From Tetrapisispora phaffii CBS 4417 (taxonomy: Eukaryota > Ascomycota > Saccharomycetes > Saccharomycetales > Saccharomycetaceae), in contig NC_016520.1 of the NCBI RefSeq assembly GCF_000236905.1, positions 496,001 to 560,000 on the forward strand: a stretch of DNA of 64,000 bases, read 5' to 3'. The notes beneath the pieces were generated by a model, which was given only the letters and a program-made list of their open reading frames with translations, did not search any database and was not told where the DNA came from. Position 1 is the first letter of the stretch. Each line of letters starts with the position of its first letter. Both the position numbers and the translations under genes were made by a program. Positions 51,596 to 61,910 of the stretch are shown one piece after another.

Positions 51596-52609
51596 CTAAT
51601 ATTCGATATTTTTTAAAACGTCATTATACAATGGGATACTCTCTGCAGCACCTTTATGCTGAATGGTGATTGAACTAGCAGTCGTTGCAAATTTCATTGC
51701 TTGTTCAAGAGATATACTTTGATATAACTGAGTAACTACTGCTCCTAAAAAGGTATCACCAGCTCCTGTTGTATCAATGACTTCTATATTACTACAAGCT
51801 GGATAATAGCCAACAGTTACATGATCTTTTGATAAAAATAAGACACCTTCAGATCCCAAAGTTATGATGACAGCACCCAATGAATTATCACTAGTATTTA
51901 CAATAGATTGTTGAAACTTTTGGCATAAAACCTTGTAACCATCAATAAAATCTTTTTTGATTTTTTCTGCAAAACGTTCAGCTTCTTCTTTGGAATATAT
52001 TGATTCTACAATTTGCATAGCTTCAATTTCATTAACTATAAGAATATCAATCAGAGACCAATCTTCCTTTTGTAATGGTTGAAATGGAGAAGGATTGAAT
52101 ATTATTTGATGGTTTGGGCGATGCTTCTTGAGCCATTTCATTATGGAACATGGATCTGGGATTTCATGTTGAAATACCACAAATTCACAGTCGTTTGCTT
52201 GTTCAACCTTAAAGATTTGATTCATCTGACTATCAGTGAAAATGGTTTTCCCGTTCGCACCTTCTGTTATCAGAATTCTATTTTGGCCTTTTTCTTTTTC
52301 AACTAGAATGGTAGCAATTCCTGTTTTGACATCTGCTATTCTTCCAACATTGCTACAATCAACATCATTTTTTTCTAGTATATCTATTAGCTCAGTTCCA
52401 AAGCTGTCTTGCCCCACATTACCTACCATTCTTACCAAATAATTTGAACCTTCTTGTCTTAATTTCGAAATTGCAATTGCTTGGTTCAAACCTTTCCCTC
52501 CAGTATGAGTTTCAAATATATCAGCTCTGATAGTTTCTCCCGCATTAGGTACTCTGTTTGTGTAGGTTACTAAATCATAGTTCAATGAACCGACTACGGT
52601 AATACCCAT
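51596..52609 (-). CDS. RBK1: Ribokinase Rbk1
   Basis: Ribokinase phosphorylates D-ribose to ribose 5-phosphate with ATP, feeding nucleotide synthesis and the pentose phosphate pathway. The product is 337 residues (S. cerevisiae 333) of the PfkB family. The N-terminal start GITVVGSLNYDLVTY and the first signature GGKGLNQAIAISKL (about 37-50) bind substrate. NPSPF and IVNEIEA lie in the middle. The second signature DTTGAGDTFLGAVV (about 275-288) contains the catalytic Asp (GAGD). Motif spacing and length are complete, so it should be active. It is convergent with UBP12 and divergent from RRP43, the order of YCR036W-YCR035C. Confidence 0.95.
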   Translation of the reverse strand: MGITVVGSLNYDLVTYTNRVPNAGETIRADIFETHTGGKGLNQAIAISKLRQEGSNYLVRMVGNVGQDSFGTELIDILEKNDVDCSNVGRIADVKTGIATILVEKEKGQNRILITEGANGKTIFTDSQMNQIFKVEQANDCEFVVFQHEIPDPCSIMKWLKKHRPNHQIIFNPSPFQPLQKEDWSLIDILIVNEIEAMQIVESIYSKEEAERFAEKIKKDFIDGYKVLCQKFQQSIVNTSDNSLGAVIITLGSEGVLFLSKDHVTVGYYPACSNIEVIDTTGAGDTFLGAVVTQLYQSISLEQAMKFATTASSITIQHKGAAESIPLYNDVLKNIEY

Positions 52610-53052
52610 TTTTGATTATTTCTTACTTAGGAATTGAACGATTATTCAATTATTTTTTCCAATTAGGTCTATTTTTTATAGATTCAGGAAATTAAACTCA
52701 GTAAATCCAATAGAAGATGTTCTGTAGTATATGGAGAGTCTCTTTGAAACTAATATAGAATATATCACAATTGCTAAGCAAGATCCCTTCTTTTATAAAT
52801 CTAATATGAATTAGGTTTTTCATTATCATCGTTTTGAACGGCAGTACTCATCGCAACTGAAAAATTTCAATTTAAACGTCTTCCTAGATAGACATTGAGG
52901 TGAGATGAGATGAGATTGATACTATGCGAATAAACATTCCTTATATCAACAAGGAACCTTGCTTGGAAAATTATATTCTTAAATTTCTAATTGCTGCAAA
53001 ACCTATATTAATTCCATTCCGTTGAAAAAAGGCCAAATCCAGGTAAGAGAAG
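52610..53052. other. RBK1-RRP43 divergent promoter region
   Basis: About 440 bases with both promoters. The key feature is the PAC-RRPE pair at 52847-52867 (separate entry). A second weaker GATGAG cluster (GAGATGAGATGAG) lies at about 52902-52914. No ORF or RNA is present. Confidence 0.6.
52847..52867. promoter_or_regulatory. PAC and RRPE ribosome-biogenesis promoter elements upstream of RRP43
   Basis: CTCATCGC at 52847-52854 is the exact reverse complement of the PAC core GCGATGAG. TGAAAAATTT at 52858-52867 is an exact RRPE. They are 3 bases apart and about 190 bases upstream of RRP43. PAC bound by Pbf1/Dot6/Tod6 and RRPE bound by Stb3 mark ribosome-biogenesis genes, and Rrp43 is a subunit of the rRNA-processing exosome. 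Confidence 0.7.
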
Positions 53053-54234
53053 ATGACTGAAAATTCAATAGTTAACATTGCACCTCTGTCGTTCCCGGCT
53101 GATATAATTTCAAAGATTTCTCCTGAGTTATCACTTCAGAGGTACTTATCTACATCCATTAGACCAAACCTACGTTCATTTGAAGAATTCAGAGATGTAC
53201 ACATTGAGAAAGATAAAATCTCACATTATGCTCAAAGTTTAGGGTCTTCTGGAAATGTTACAGATCCAAATAATGAGATACTAGGGTGCAATGTTTTGAA
53301 AAGTGGAGAAACTGTAATTGTTACTAGTATAACTGGAGGTGTTGTTGAAGATATGGAGACTGTTTCTGAATTTGAAGAAAGTATTTTGGAAATTTCAAAT
53401 GAAGATGATGATACAAAGAGAAAAACCATATCACATTACGCTTCGGTATTTCCTTCTGTTTTAATAGAATCCGGTAGAAATAAACATTTTCCATCCGATG
53501 AAGAAATAGTCATTGCTCAAAAATTACATTCCAATATACTACATTCCGGTTTAATATCGAAGCAAGCGCTGAAGGTTTCTTGTGGTGTTCGTTCTGTCGA
53601 TGTGGATGGATCTATATCTATCGTATACCCTGATGAGAGTGATACAGAGAACAAAGACTTATTTAGTAATATATCCAATAAAAAAAAATGGTCATACGTT
53701 TTATATGCGAAGATTGCAGTGTTTGGAAGAAATGGGCCCGTATTTGACCTTTGTTGGAATTCGTTAATTTATGCGTTGAGATCAACCAAACTGCCAAGAG
53801 TATTCGTTGATGAAAGAGCTTCTGACCTTAAAATGACTGTCAGAACTAGAGGGAAGAGTTTGACTGTCAGAGAAGCTTATGAAGTTTTATCAGATCCATA
53901 CAGATTTTTACCATTAAACATTTCTTCATCTGATATAAGCTATGCTTCGAATTTTGGTATAATCAATTTGGATCCGGAAGCCCAACTCATTACCGAAACA
54001 GAGGGTGAAAATATGGATATTACTGAACCATCATCTGTTTTGTTAGCTGACATAGATACAGAGATTGAAGAAAAAAATGTACGATCAACAATTTCAATTA
54101 TTTCTAATGGGAAAGGTGATTTTAAGAGCTTCACTGTAGTTGGAGGGAACGTAAAAATTACAAGTGATATCATTAAATCTGCAATTAAGTTATCAAAAGA
54201 AAGATCATTAGATTTAAGCAAAAAAGAAGTGTGA
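53053..54234 (+). CDS. RRP43: Exosome core subunit Rrp43
   Basis: Rrp43 is one of the six RNase PH-like ring subunits of the RNA exosome, which processes rRNA and degrades RNA; the yeast ring itself is catalytically inactive. The product is 393 residues (S. cerevisiae 394). The start region MTENSIVNIAPLSFPADIISKISPELSLQRYL and LRPNLRSFEEFRDVHIEK-like block (IRPNLRSFEEFRDVHIEK at about 36-53) are typical. LGSSGNVTDPNNEILGCNVLKSGETVIVTSITGG follows, then the C-terminal RNase PH segment with LCWNSLIYALRSTKLPRVF. The catalytic phosphate-binding residues of active RNase PH are not preserved. The gene lies between RBK1 and ELO2, as YCR035C does. A PAC-RRPE pair lies upstream. Confidence 0.92.
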   Translation: MTENSIVNIAPLSFPADIISKISPELSLQRYLSTSIRPNLRSFEEFRDVHIEKDKISHYAQSLGSSGNVTDPNNEILGCNVLKSGETVIVTSITGGVVEDMETVSEFEESILEISNEDDDTKRKTISHYASVFPSVLIESGRNKHFPSDEEIVIAQKLHSNILHSGLISKQALKVSCGVRSVDVDGSISIVYPDESDTENKDLFSNISNKKKWSYVLYAKIAVFGRNGPVFDLCWNSLIYALRSTKLPRVFVDERASDLKMTVRTRGKSLTVREAYEVLSDPYRFLPLNISSSDISYASNFGIINLDPEAQLITETEGENMDITEPSSVLLADIDTEIEEKNVRSTISIISNGKGDFKSFTVVGGNVKITSDIIKSAIKLSKERSLDLSKKEV

Positions 54235-54529
54235 TTTCCTATACTATCAAGGATTCGTTTTCTTCAATATTTTTTTGATTGATTTCAAACATCCTAATCA
54301 ATGCATTAAAAAAATGTTACTCCACGAGGTGTAACATTGTATATATCTCACATAAATAATTTAGATATTACTGTGGAATTTCAAAAACATTAGTAAAAAA
54401 ATATAAGTAAACAACTATTTTATTAATTTTATTTGTCTTCTACTCAGAGATGAAAAAAGTTATAGATATAAATATGACGTACTATTAATGTATATATATG
54501 CCTCATGGAACTGATGAGTGAAAACACAT

Positions 54530-55576
54530 CTAGTTCTTTCTTCTAGTTCTTGTACTTGGAGATGGAGATGGAGATGGAGTTTGAACACTGCTTATATCAA
54601 CGCTAACATACTCATTTACTTTTGCAGCAACACCACCACGGGCACGTTTCACAACTCTACTCTTTTTAGTATCCTTACGTCTGTAAACATCGATATAAAA
54701 CCCGATGAATAATACTAGATAAGAAGAGATGATACCACAACCAGAGAAGGTGGCGGTTGGAGAACCGACACAGTCACCACAGTATGGTAGTGATGGGAAG
54801 TAAAGATGGACGATCTTTTGGTAAACAGCAAAATAAATAAAACTAATATCCAAAATGAATTGAATGATTTGGAATCTAGTAACCCATTCTTTCCACCAAA
54901 CTCTGATACCTCTAGCTGCTAAAAAGTAGTACCAGTACATTAACACATGAACACCTAAGTTCAATGTGATTGGAACCCATGAGATTGCAGTAGTACCAAT
55001 CAATTGTGTGTAACATAATAAAGCGGTGGCACCATGATGATAAGTGTGTAAGAAAGTTAATTTTTTGTGCTTTAAAACTAAAAACAAGGTATCAATGAAT
55101 TCAATGAATTTGATAATATAGTTACAGTAGTATAAAGTAACCATAGGTTGAGTCCAAGCACCAATGTTACAAATGGCATAGAATAACCCATTATTATAAA
55201 TAATTGGGACTAATTGTTCAACCATCAATATTAATAACATAAGTGAAATTGAAGTCAAAAACAAATTATGCAGTTGAAAAAGAAAGTTCAATTTCAAAGG
55301 TTGAACATTTCTTAGGACTTCTCTACCACCGAAAATAACCAAATAGTATGTTGCAATGGCAGCTAAAACTTGTTTTAAATTACCCAATGGTAATGTTTCT
55401 GGAATGTATTCAAACTGATTTGGAATAAATCTACCGCCAGAGATTAAGGTGGCATATTTGTTAAAAACATCCCATAAGTAGATATTGAAAAAAGGACGTT
55501 CTAAAGTGGGAATGAAGCCTTCTATACCAGTGATATTAGCTGCAGTAGAAGCAACCTGTTCAATTGTGGAGTTCAT
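54530..55576 (-). CDS. ELO2: Fatty acid elongase Elo2 (Fen1)
   Basis: Elo2 is the ER-membrane 3-ketoacyl-CoA synthase that extends fatty acids up to C24 for sphingolipids. The frame runs two codons upstream to a TTG, but the ATG at 55576 (MNSTIEQVAS) is the start and gives 348 residues (S. cerevisiae 347). Several membrane helices are obvious. The catalytic histidine box HTYHHGATALLCY lies near 172, after KFIEFIDTLFLVLKHKKLTFLHTYHH. CGDCVGSPTATFSGCGIISSYL follows. The tail RKDTKKSRVVKRARGGVAAKVNEYV, then PSPSPSPS and a basic end, is Elo2-type rather than Elo1 or Elo3. It is convergent with RRP43, as with YCR034W-YCR035C. Confidence 0.96.
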   Translation of the reverse strand: MNSTIEQVASTAANITGIEGFIPTLERPFFNIYLWDVFNKYATLISGGRFIPNQFEYIPETLPLGNLKQVLAAIATYYLVIFGGREVLRNVQPLKLNFLFQLHNLFLTSISLMLLILMVEQLVPIIYNNGLFYAICNIGAWTQPMVTLYYCNYIIKFIEFIDTLFLVLKHKKLTFLHTYHHGATALLCYTQLIGTTAISWVPITLNLGVHVLMYWYYFLAARGIRVWWKEWVTRFQIIQFILDISFIYFAVYQKIVHLYFPSLPYCGDCVGSPTATFSGCGIISSYLVLFIGFYIDVYRRKDTKKSRVVKRARGGVAAKVNEYVSVDISSVQTPSPSPSPSTRTRRKN

Positions 55577-56344
55577 CTTCAAAATCTATCGTTGCAGGAT
55601 GTCGATTTTAATATTTAACAGCCACAGAATAAAAATAAAGCAGTTCAATATAAACGTGGACTCTTGAAAACTAAAATAAAGGTAAAAAGAGTTGAAACAG
55701 TTAATAAGAGGCAAGTAACGATCTCAAAGAATGTATTTTATGTTTTCAATTAAAATATTTTCAATTAACTTTCGTTCTTGTGTTTTTTTTGTCATTAATT
55801 ATAGAGTTTCTTTCTTTCGATCAAGTTTTTGCGCATTGAATTTTATGCATATTTCATAGATTCCATCAATGTATTTATTACTTTTACAGTCGAAGTAAAA
55901 ATCAAATTCGTGTTTGTCCTAAAGCAGTGCGATATTGAGAAACCCATTATGTTCCTTAACATAATGGAATAATATAAAGAATGACAATAAGAAGAAGGTG
56001 ACGATAATAAATGGTGTCAGTTATTCTTTTTTAATGGTGTGTTTGATATGTTTCGAGTATATTTAAGGACTGAGATCTTGGATACTCTCTCTTTTTAAAA
56101 ACTTGGGGAAATGAATTCAAACTTTCCACAAGATTAAGTTAAGTAACTGGAAACTATCCACATAATAAATTAATCGAATGTGTTTATATTGTTACATAGT
56201 GATGTTATTAATTGTTATATGTATTTATATAAGTAGTTACAATGTGAAATTTATCTTCTATAATTATACCTTAATAACTTATCGTGCTTGTCTTTGTAGA
56301 GTAAAATTTAAATATGCTTTCATTCCTTATATTTTTCATGGACT
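55577..56344. other. ELO2-SNT1 intergenic region with a 10-bp hairpin
   Basis: About 770 bases between two minus-strand genes, mostly the ELO2 promoter and SNT1 3' region. A perfect 10-bp inverted repeat lies at 55944-55967. The 62-codon plus ORF at 56178-56366 is hydrophobic chance sequence overlapping SNT1. No RNA gene is seen. Confidence 0.5.
55944..55967. repeat. Perfect 10-bp inverted repeat with 4-base loop
   Basis: CCATTATGTT (55944-55953) and AACATAATGG (55958-55967) are exact reverse complements around CCTT. It lies about 370 bases upstream of the ELO2 start. A cruciform, an RNA hairpin or a palindromic protein site are all possible. Confidence 0.8.
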
Positions 56345-59300
56345 TCATTTAGTTTCTTTAAGTTGAGTTGTTGAATCTTGAGCAGAGGACGACGGTGTCG
56401 TATTTTTCGTAAGCAATGGAGACATGTTTTCTGATGCCGATGCAATTGCAGCTAAAGCAGCTAAAGGATCTGTATTGAAGTTTAATGCAGGTAGCTGTGG
56501 TGGTTGCATGGTATTCGCTTGTAGTTGCATTGGTGATATTGGGATTGTTGATGGGACAACAAGCACGCGGTTAGTAACTGCCTTCATATCTGGTTGGTTG
56601 GACTCATAGTTTAGCAGCGACGATATTAGAGGTCTTGTGTTGATTTGAGAAGCAGGTCTTGCCTCGGTAAATATCTGTTTTGAACTGTCATTGGTAATTG
56701 ATGAGTTAATTGGAGAAGCTTCGGCATTGGTGTTTGCCGAGGCCACATCAGGTGTTTTTGAATTTAGCAGATCAGATATACGATTTGATTGGTGAGAAAC
56801 AGAAGAAAATCTTGATGGCGGTAGTTGTGATGGAACATGTGAATCCCCACTGTATTGGCCATTTTGTGGAAAAATTGAAGGTCTGCCCAATTGAATTGAA
56901 GGTAATCTTGGAGGAGGCAACGTAATGCCTGTAGAACTAACGCTTGAAAATATATCCTTTGGAGCAGATTCTTGGCTGAAAGGCTGTGCAGTAGACGCCA
57001 GTGCAGTGGTACTGCTATTAGCTCCTTCATTATCAGTATTGGAAAAAAATCCCAATGCAGGCTTTTGTTGTATTGGAACACCATTTTGTGAATACATAAC
57101 TGCTGCATTTGTTTGTTGTTGCCCTGCTTGTATTAAAATCTGAGATTGCTGTACTGAGCCAGAGCTGGTCGCATTAAGTTTTGAATCAGCCTCTTCCACA
57201 ATCAATTTCCAACCTTGCTGAGCCGCATTACGTTGATAGTAATTTCTAACCATAGTTGTAGATTTGGTTCCTAATGCATTAGATATGAGTATCCATTGAG
57301 AACCATATTGCTTCAATAAATCTGGGAAAAGATTGGCCTCTTTGACACTCCAATAACTAGATTTATGATCGATTTGAGGTTTAAACTTCTTCTTACTGGA
57401 AGCATCATATGCATTTTCATCAAGTTTACTATAGTGTTCATAATCTGCATGATATTGATTATTATGAGGATATTTTGGTTCGGTACCAGATGTATAAACC
57501 ACTTCTTCAAAATTTCTTTTATTCGATTCTTGAATTTCAGTTTCATTTCTAGAATTGGTGGAATTTGCTAGATCTGGGAATTCGTTGTTGGGCACAGGCT
57601 TGTTTTCTCCCTCAATGCTGCTCTCAATTGTAATTGGATGTGCAGTAATTTCAGGATTCACGGTGGCATCTGTTTTTTCAATGCCTTGCTCCATTGTTGC
57701 TGGTTCGACATAGGTAGACTTAACATTGTTGATTGAAGACGTTTCATTGGGAATGCCATTATCATTTGTATCAGTATTCTGTTCGTTAGTTACTATTTCT
57801 TCATTGGATATGCTATTCTCCTCTTTACTAATAATTTCCTCGTTTTCAACTACAATTTCTTCCTTATCATTATCATGAAGTGTTTCCTCTTTAATGTTGG
57901 AAGGTTGTTCTTGTTCGGCCTCCATTGTAGTATCTTCATTAGTATCTGTAATTTCATTAGATTTTTCCTTCTTCTTAGTCTTCTTTTTAGATACACCTCC
58001 TTTTCTCTTTTTATTCTTCTCTATTATCAACTTCTTGTAATTAACCTTCTTCTTAGTACGGTAATAATGTAGCACACATTCTTCTGGTGTTCGTAAATTG
58101 CCCATATGGTTAGATATTTTCCCAAATTTCTTTGGATACGATAAGTAACCTTCCACAAATAATTCATGTTCATACTCTGTAAAATTGTCGATACCATCGG
58201 ATAGAACTCTAGAACTCCACTGATCTTTATCTGTAATTAGATTGTTAACATCTTTAAATTTCATACTGTATTTTTCTATTGGATCAATTATCATTGGGGG
58301 AATTGTGGCAGCTATTTTAAAGTGTTTATAATTAGGATCGATTTGTAGCAATACGCTTTCCATATCTGTGTCATCTACAAAATCGGCTCTATTCCTACGA
58401 CGAGAACTTCCACTAGCTTTCTTTTGTTCTTCTAACAATTCTTTTTCCGCTTTTAGTCTTTCTTCTTCTTCTTCAGCAAGTTTCTTTTTGTATGCAATCT
58501 CTTCACTTCTTAGCTTATTACTTATACTATCCAATCTATCGCATGTTTTAACCCAGTTATTTTTCAAATCTATAAATTGCTTTTTCAATTGAACCTTTCT
58601 CAGACGCTCATATTTTTTTGTCTTGGAAATAGATGTGCTTAGAGTAGGTCTTACAGCTTGTTTATAGAGCAATTTATTTTCGTCAATAAAGGGATAATCA
58701 CTGATTGCTTTTAGGGGCGTCTTCAATAGATATTTCTGTTCAGAAATTATATCATCTCTCTTTTGATTTTTCAATTCCCATAGTTTAGTTTCGGCTCTCC
58801 CCATAGGAAATATACACGAATCGATTTCAGTAAGTGGTGTGGTATAACCTTTTGAAAGTGGGAGATTTTTTCTCACAGCATCAAAATCTGTTTTCAAAAC
58901 TTTTGGATCAAAAATATAATTATAATTTGTTAAAAGTTGTTTTTTCAAAATAGATTTGTCGTTCAACTTAGATTCTTCGTCTAATTTTTCTATATCACCT
59001 GTGTGCTTATAATCTTGTTTAAATATATTATTTATTAATTTGCTTTTCTCATCATTAACATCATTTGTCATAAGTGTATCATTCTCATCGGCCTGTGACC
59101 AAAGGAAACCGGAACTTCTATTTGGAGTTTTTGAAGCAGACAAACTACGTTTTCTTAAATTATCACCTCCTTGAAATACTTTAGAGTCTCTTTTAGTTGA
59201 AACTGGAGATGAAGTGCCCGATTGCTCGGATTTGTATTCAATATCAATGTATTGCTCTTCCGATTTACTAACTTTTTTAATTGACCCTTTCCTGATAACC

Positions 59301-60481
59301 TGTTCATTATGTAAAGGTTTGGTGATCTTTTCTGGAACTTTTACAGAATTAATTAAACTAGAGCCTAATGAATGCGGATTTAGAGACGGTATATATCTTT
59401 GTGACTGCTCTTTTGAGTTTACCTCTGTTATGCTATATTTTGCAAAACTATTATCTTGATCATCATTAGAAGGCATATCTTTATTGGTTTCTTGCTGATC
59501 CACATTGCTGGATATTTTTAGTGGGGCAGTCGTTATTGGAGTAGTTGTTTGTGATTGATTCGAAGCTTCTAACGAGGAAGTTAGATTTGTTACTGGGTTG
59601 GGATTGTATCTCTTTGGACTTGGAGCTACATATGATGATGTTAAACTTTTTGCAACCCTGGCACTTTTCCAAGAATTGTTCCTTGAAGTATTATTATTGT
59701 AATGATTTTGTTGTTTTTGACTATCATTTTCATAACCATCATGATTCGTAGTAAAAGATTGATCAGTAGAAGTTTTGCCAAGTGGGGAATATGTTGTTTT
59801 CCATTTATTTTGTAAAGGCAATGAGTTTCGTTGTGAATTAAATTGTGTGTCTTTACTTAGATCATTATATCCTGTAACATTAGTGGCACTGCTATTGCGA
59901 TAAGTATGACTTGAGTTTCTACTTACGACAGGATCTGTTGATTTAGGTCTATTTCTAATATTTACCTGACCTGATGCAATTGAATTAACACCTGTTGCGT
60001 TATTATTATAATGATTTGGTTTGGGTTGTGGGTTATAACGACTACCAGAATACCTTGAAACATTTATATTACTGTTATTCCCAATAGATATTGGCTGAGA
60101 ATTTGTTGCTGGATTTGAAATAGTTTGAGATAGCTGTGATTTTTCTTCTGGGTTATATCGACTTCCTGTTAATCTACTAGTTGAACTTGGTCTATTAATT
60201 GAATTTGGATCATACCTTGATTGTTTTGTGTGTTGATTGATGGACTCATTTGTTGAAAGTGGTGTAGAATTACCATGACTATTAGGATGATTATAATATG
60301 GATATTTTTTGTTGATATTTGTAACAGAATTATTACTATTATTTGAATATAAATGCATATTGTTTGGATTACCATGACTATTTGGTCTCGTTATATTTGA
60401 AGAACTATTTGAATAATAATATCTTTTCTTATCCTCATTCTTTTTTGGAGAATTAGAAGATATTATACTGGAATCTACCAT
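56345..60481 (-). CDS. SNT1: Snt1, SANT-domain subunit of the Set3 histone deacetylase complex
   Basis: Snt1 is the NCoR/SMRT-like scaffold of Set3C, which recruits Hos2 and Hst1 deacetylases. The product is 1378 residues (S. cerevisiae 1226). The N-terminal ~600 residues are Asn/Ser/Tyr-rich and disordered, with a recurring S-R-Y-N-P motif (SGSRYNPQ, TGSRYNPE). A conserved coiled-coil deacetylase-interaction stretch lies at about 690-750 (KKKLAEEEEERLKAEKELL), a SANT domain at about 752-815 (WSSRVLSDGIDNFTEYEHELFVEGYLSYPKKFGKIS), and a second Myb/SANT at about 1039-1095 (SSYWSVKEANLFPDLLKQYGSQWILISNALG). The start is the ATG at 60481. RPS14 lies beyond it as in YCR033W-YCR031C, without BPH1 between. 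Confidence 0.93.
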   Translation of the reverse strand: MVDSSIISSNSPKKNEDKKRYYYSNSSSNITRPNSHGNPNNMHLYSNNSNNSVTNINKKYPYYNHPNSHGNSTPLSTNESINQHTKQSRYDPNSINRPSSTSRLTGSRYNPEEKSQLSQTISNPATNSQPISIGNNSNINVSRYSGSRYNPQPKPNHYNNNATGVNSIASGQVNIRNRPKSTDPVVSRNSSHTYRNSSATNVTGYNDLSKDTQFNSQRNSLPLQNKWKTTYSPLGKTSTDQSFTTNHDGYENDSQKQQNHYNNNTSRNNSWKSARVAKSLTSSYVAPSPKRYNPNPVTNLTSSLEASNQSQTTTPITTAPLKISSNVDQQETNKDMPSNDDQDNSFAKYSITEVNSKEQSQRYIPSLNPHSLGSSLINSVKVPEKITKPLHNEQVIRKGSIKKVSKSEEQYIDIEYKSEQSGTSSPVSTKRDSKVFQGGDNLRKRSLSASKTPNRSSGFLWSQADENDTLMTNDVNDEKSKLINNIFKQDYKHTGDIEKLDEESKLNDKSILKKQLLTNYNYIFDPKVLKTDFDAVRKNLPLSKGYTTPLTEIDSCIFPMGRAETKLWELKNQKRDDIISEQKYLLKTPLKAISDYPFIDENKLLYKQAVRPTLSTSISKTKKYERLRKVQLKKQFIDLKNNWVKTCDRLDSISNKLRSEEIAYKKKLAEEEEERLKAEKELLEEQKKASGSSRRRNRADFVDDTDMESVLLQIDPNYKHFKIAATIPPMIIDPIEKYSMKFKDVNNLITDKDQWSSRVLSDGIDNFTEYEHELFVEGYLSYPKKFGKISNHMGNLRTPEECVLHYYRTKKKVNYKKLIIEKNKKRKGGVSKKKTKKKEKSNEITDTNEDTTMEAEQEQPSNIKEETLHDNDKEEIVVENEEIISKEENSISNEEIVTNEQNTDTNDNGIPNETSSINNVKSTYVEPATMEQGIEKTDATVNPEITAHPITIESSIEGENKPVPNNEFPDLANSTNSRNETEIQESNKRNFEEVVYTSGTEPKYPHNNQYHADYEHYSKLDENAYDASSKKKFKPQIDHKSSYWSVKEANLFPDLLKQYGSQWILISNALGTKSTTMVRNYYQRNAAQQGWKLIVEEADSKLNATSSGSVQQSQILIQAGQQQTNAAVMYSQNGVPIQQKPALGFFSNTDNEGANSSTTALASTAQPFSQESAPKDIFSSVSSTGITLPPPRLPSIQLGRPSIFPQNGQYSGDSHVPSQLPPSRFSSVSHQSNRISDLLNSKTPDVASANTNAEASPINSSITNDSSKQIFTEARPASQINTRPLISSLLNYESNQPDMKAVTNRVLVVPSTIPISPMQLQANTMQPPQLPALNFNTDPLAALAAIASASENMSPLLTKNTTPSSSAQDSTTQLKETK

Positions 60482-61910
60482 TACTTCCTTTATTACGTGT
60501 GTGGGGTGTATATTTGTTACTTGTACTTGTTCTTGTACTTGTATTTATAGTTATATTTGAATTTGTATGTTGTATGTATATATGTAAATTACCAGTGTAT
60601 TAAATTGCGCAAAATCCAGATATATAATAGAAAGGTTGAACTTGGTAAAATAACCAAAGTATAGTTTATTCTTTTTACAAGATTAAAATATAAATTGAGT
60701 GTAAATTTAAAATTTCAATAGTTATTTAACATATCAAAAATCCATCCTACTGGCAAATAAGTGAAAAAAAAAATAAGAAACAAATCACTTCACTATAAAG
60801 TTAGTAACCAATATAAAACATTAAAAAACCAAGAGATAGATATTGATAAAGAGAGAGTATGTATGTATGTATATAGTTCAATAACAAAAGGTAATGTTTA
60901 AACGTAGGATAATAAACATCAATATATTAAATATATTTAGTAATTGAATAATCATAACTTAAAAGCTTATCTTAAGAACATTTATATGGTAGACATTCCT
61001 ATTTATTGTTTAACATTTAATATTTTCATTTATTCCTGTCAAGTTCTTGGGAAGTGTATCGTAAAGAGAAGAGAAAAGAAGAGAAGGTGTTGTTGAAAGC
61101 ACAACGTTAAGAAATACTTTTATCACCAAAAATTGTCTCTCTCTCTTTATTGACAGTGCCTCTACTTTGTTGCTCGTCGCATGCAAATATGTGTAGTGTT
61201 TAGAATGCTTAATGCTTGCGTATATAGTGATGTTCTATAATGTTAGTATTGTCAAAGGGATTTATGACAAGGAGAGTAGTGTCAAATTATATAGAAGATG
61301 AATGGGGATGCCAGTTGTCTGAGTTGAATTTGTGGAGGTAAGGTGTATTTACGTACATGATAGAGACTCTCAATTATTATGAAACTTACGTTCTCGTGTA
61401 TTTTTTCTATTTTTGTATATTTATTGATTAGTTTCCGTTAAGTAATTTTTGGCAGAGAGGTAGTAGCATGGGGAATGTTCAAAAGTTGCATGTTGTAGTG
61501 ATAAACATGAAAGTTATATAAATATGAAAGTAGAACGTTTACATATTCTTGAATGGCCTTATATTGGAACATTCCAATCGGTCACACACAGAGTAAAGTA
61601 CAATGAATTCTTAAAACATTACTGTCACTCTCACGCATTATAACACAGCGAATCATTTCATACGAGCACAATTGTAAGCCTAAAACAAATAATGTGTGTG
61701 AACACAGACAAAAAGGCGAACAACAAGTTTTATTTGAGAAAACATTTTTGAAACATTTCCATTTTTTCAGAAAAGTATAAAAGAGAAGCATTTTTTATTT
61801 TAAAATTCCTTATCTCTTAACAATTTTAAATCGTAAAAAATTTTTTTTGGCATTATTCTCCATAGTAGAAACCTGTAAACAAATCAATTGTGCATAAACA
61901 CTATTTAAGG
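60482..61910. other. SNT1-RPS14 divergent intergenic region (BPH1 absent)
   Basis: About 1.4 kb with two promoters. In S. cerevisiae the very large BPH1 gene lies here; no trace of a BEACH-domain frame is visible. GA-rich tracts occur at 61062-61086, a GTAT repeat at 60856-60873, and a T-rich leader at about 61790-61850 before RPS14. A small nucleolar RNA is plausible, as near S. cerevisiae RPS14A, but I could not identify its boxes. No convincing Rap1 site was found. Confidence 0.45.
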
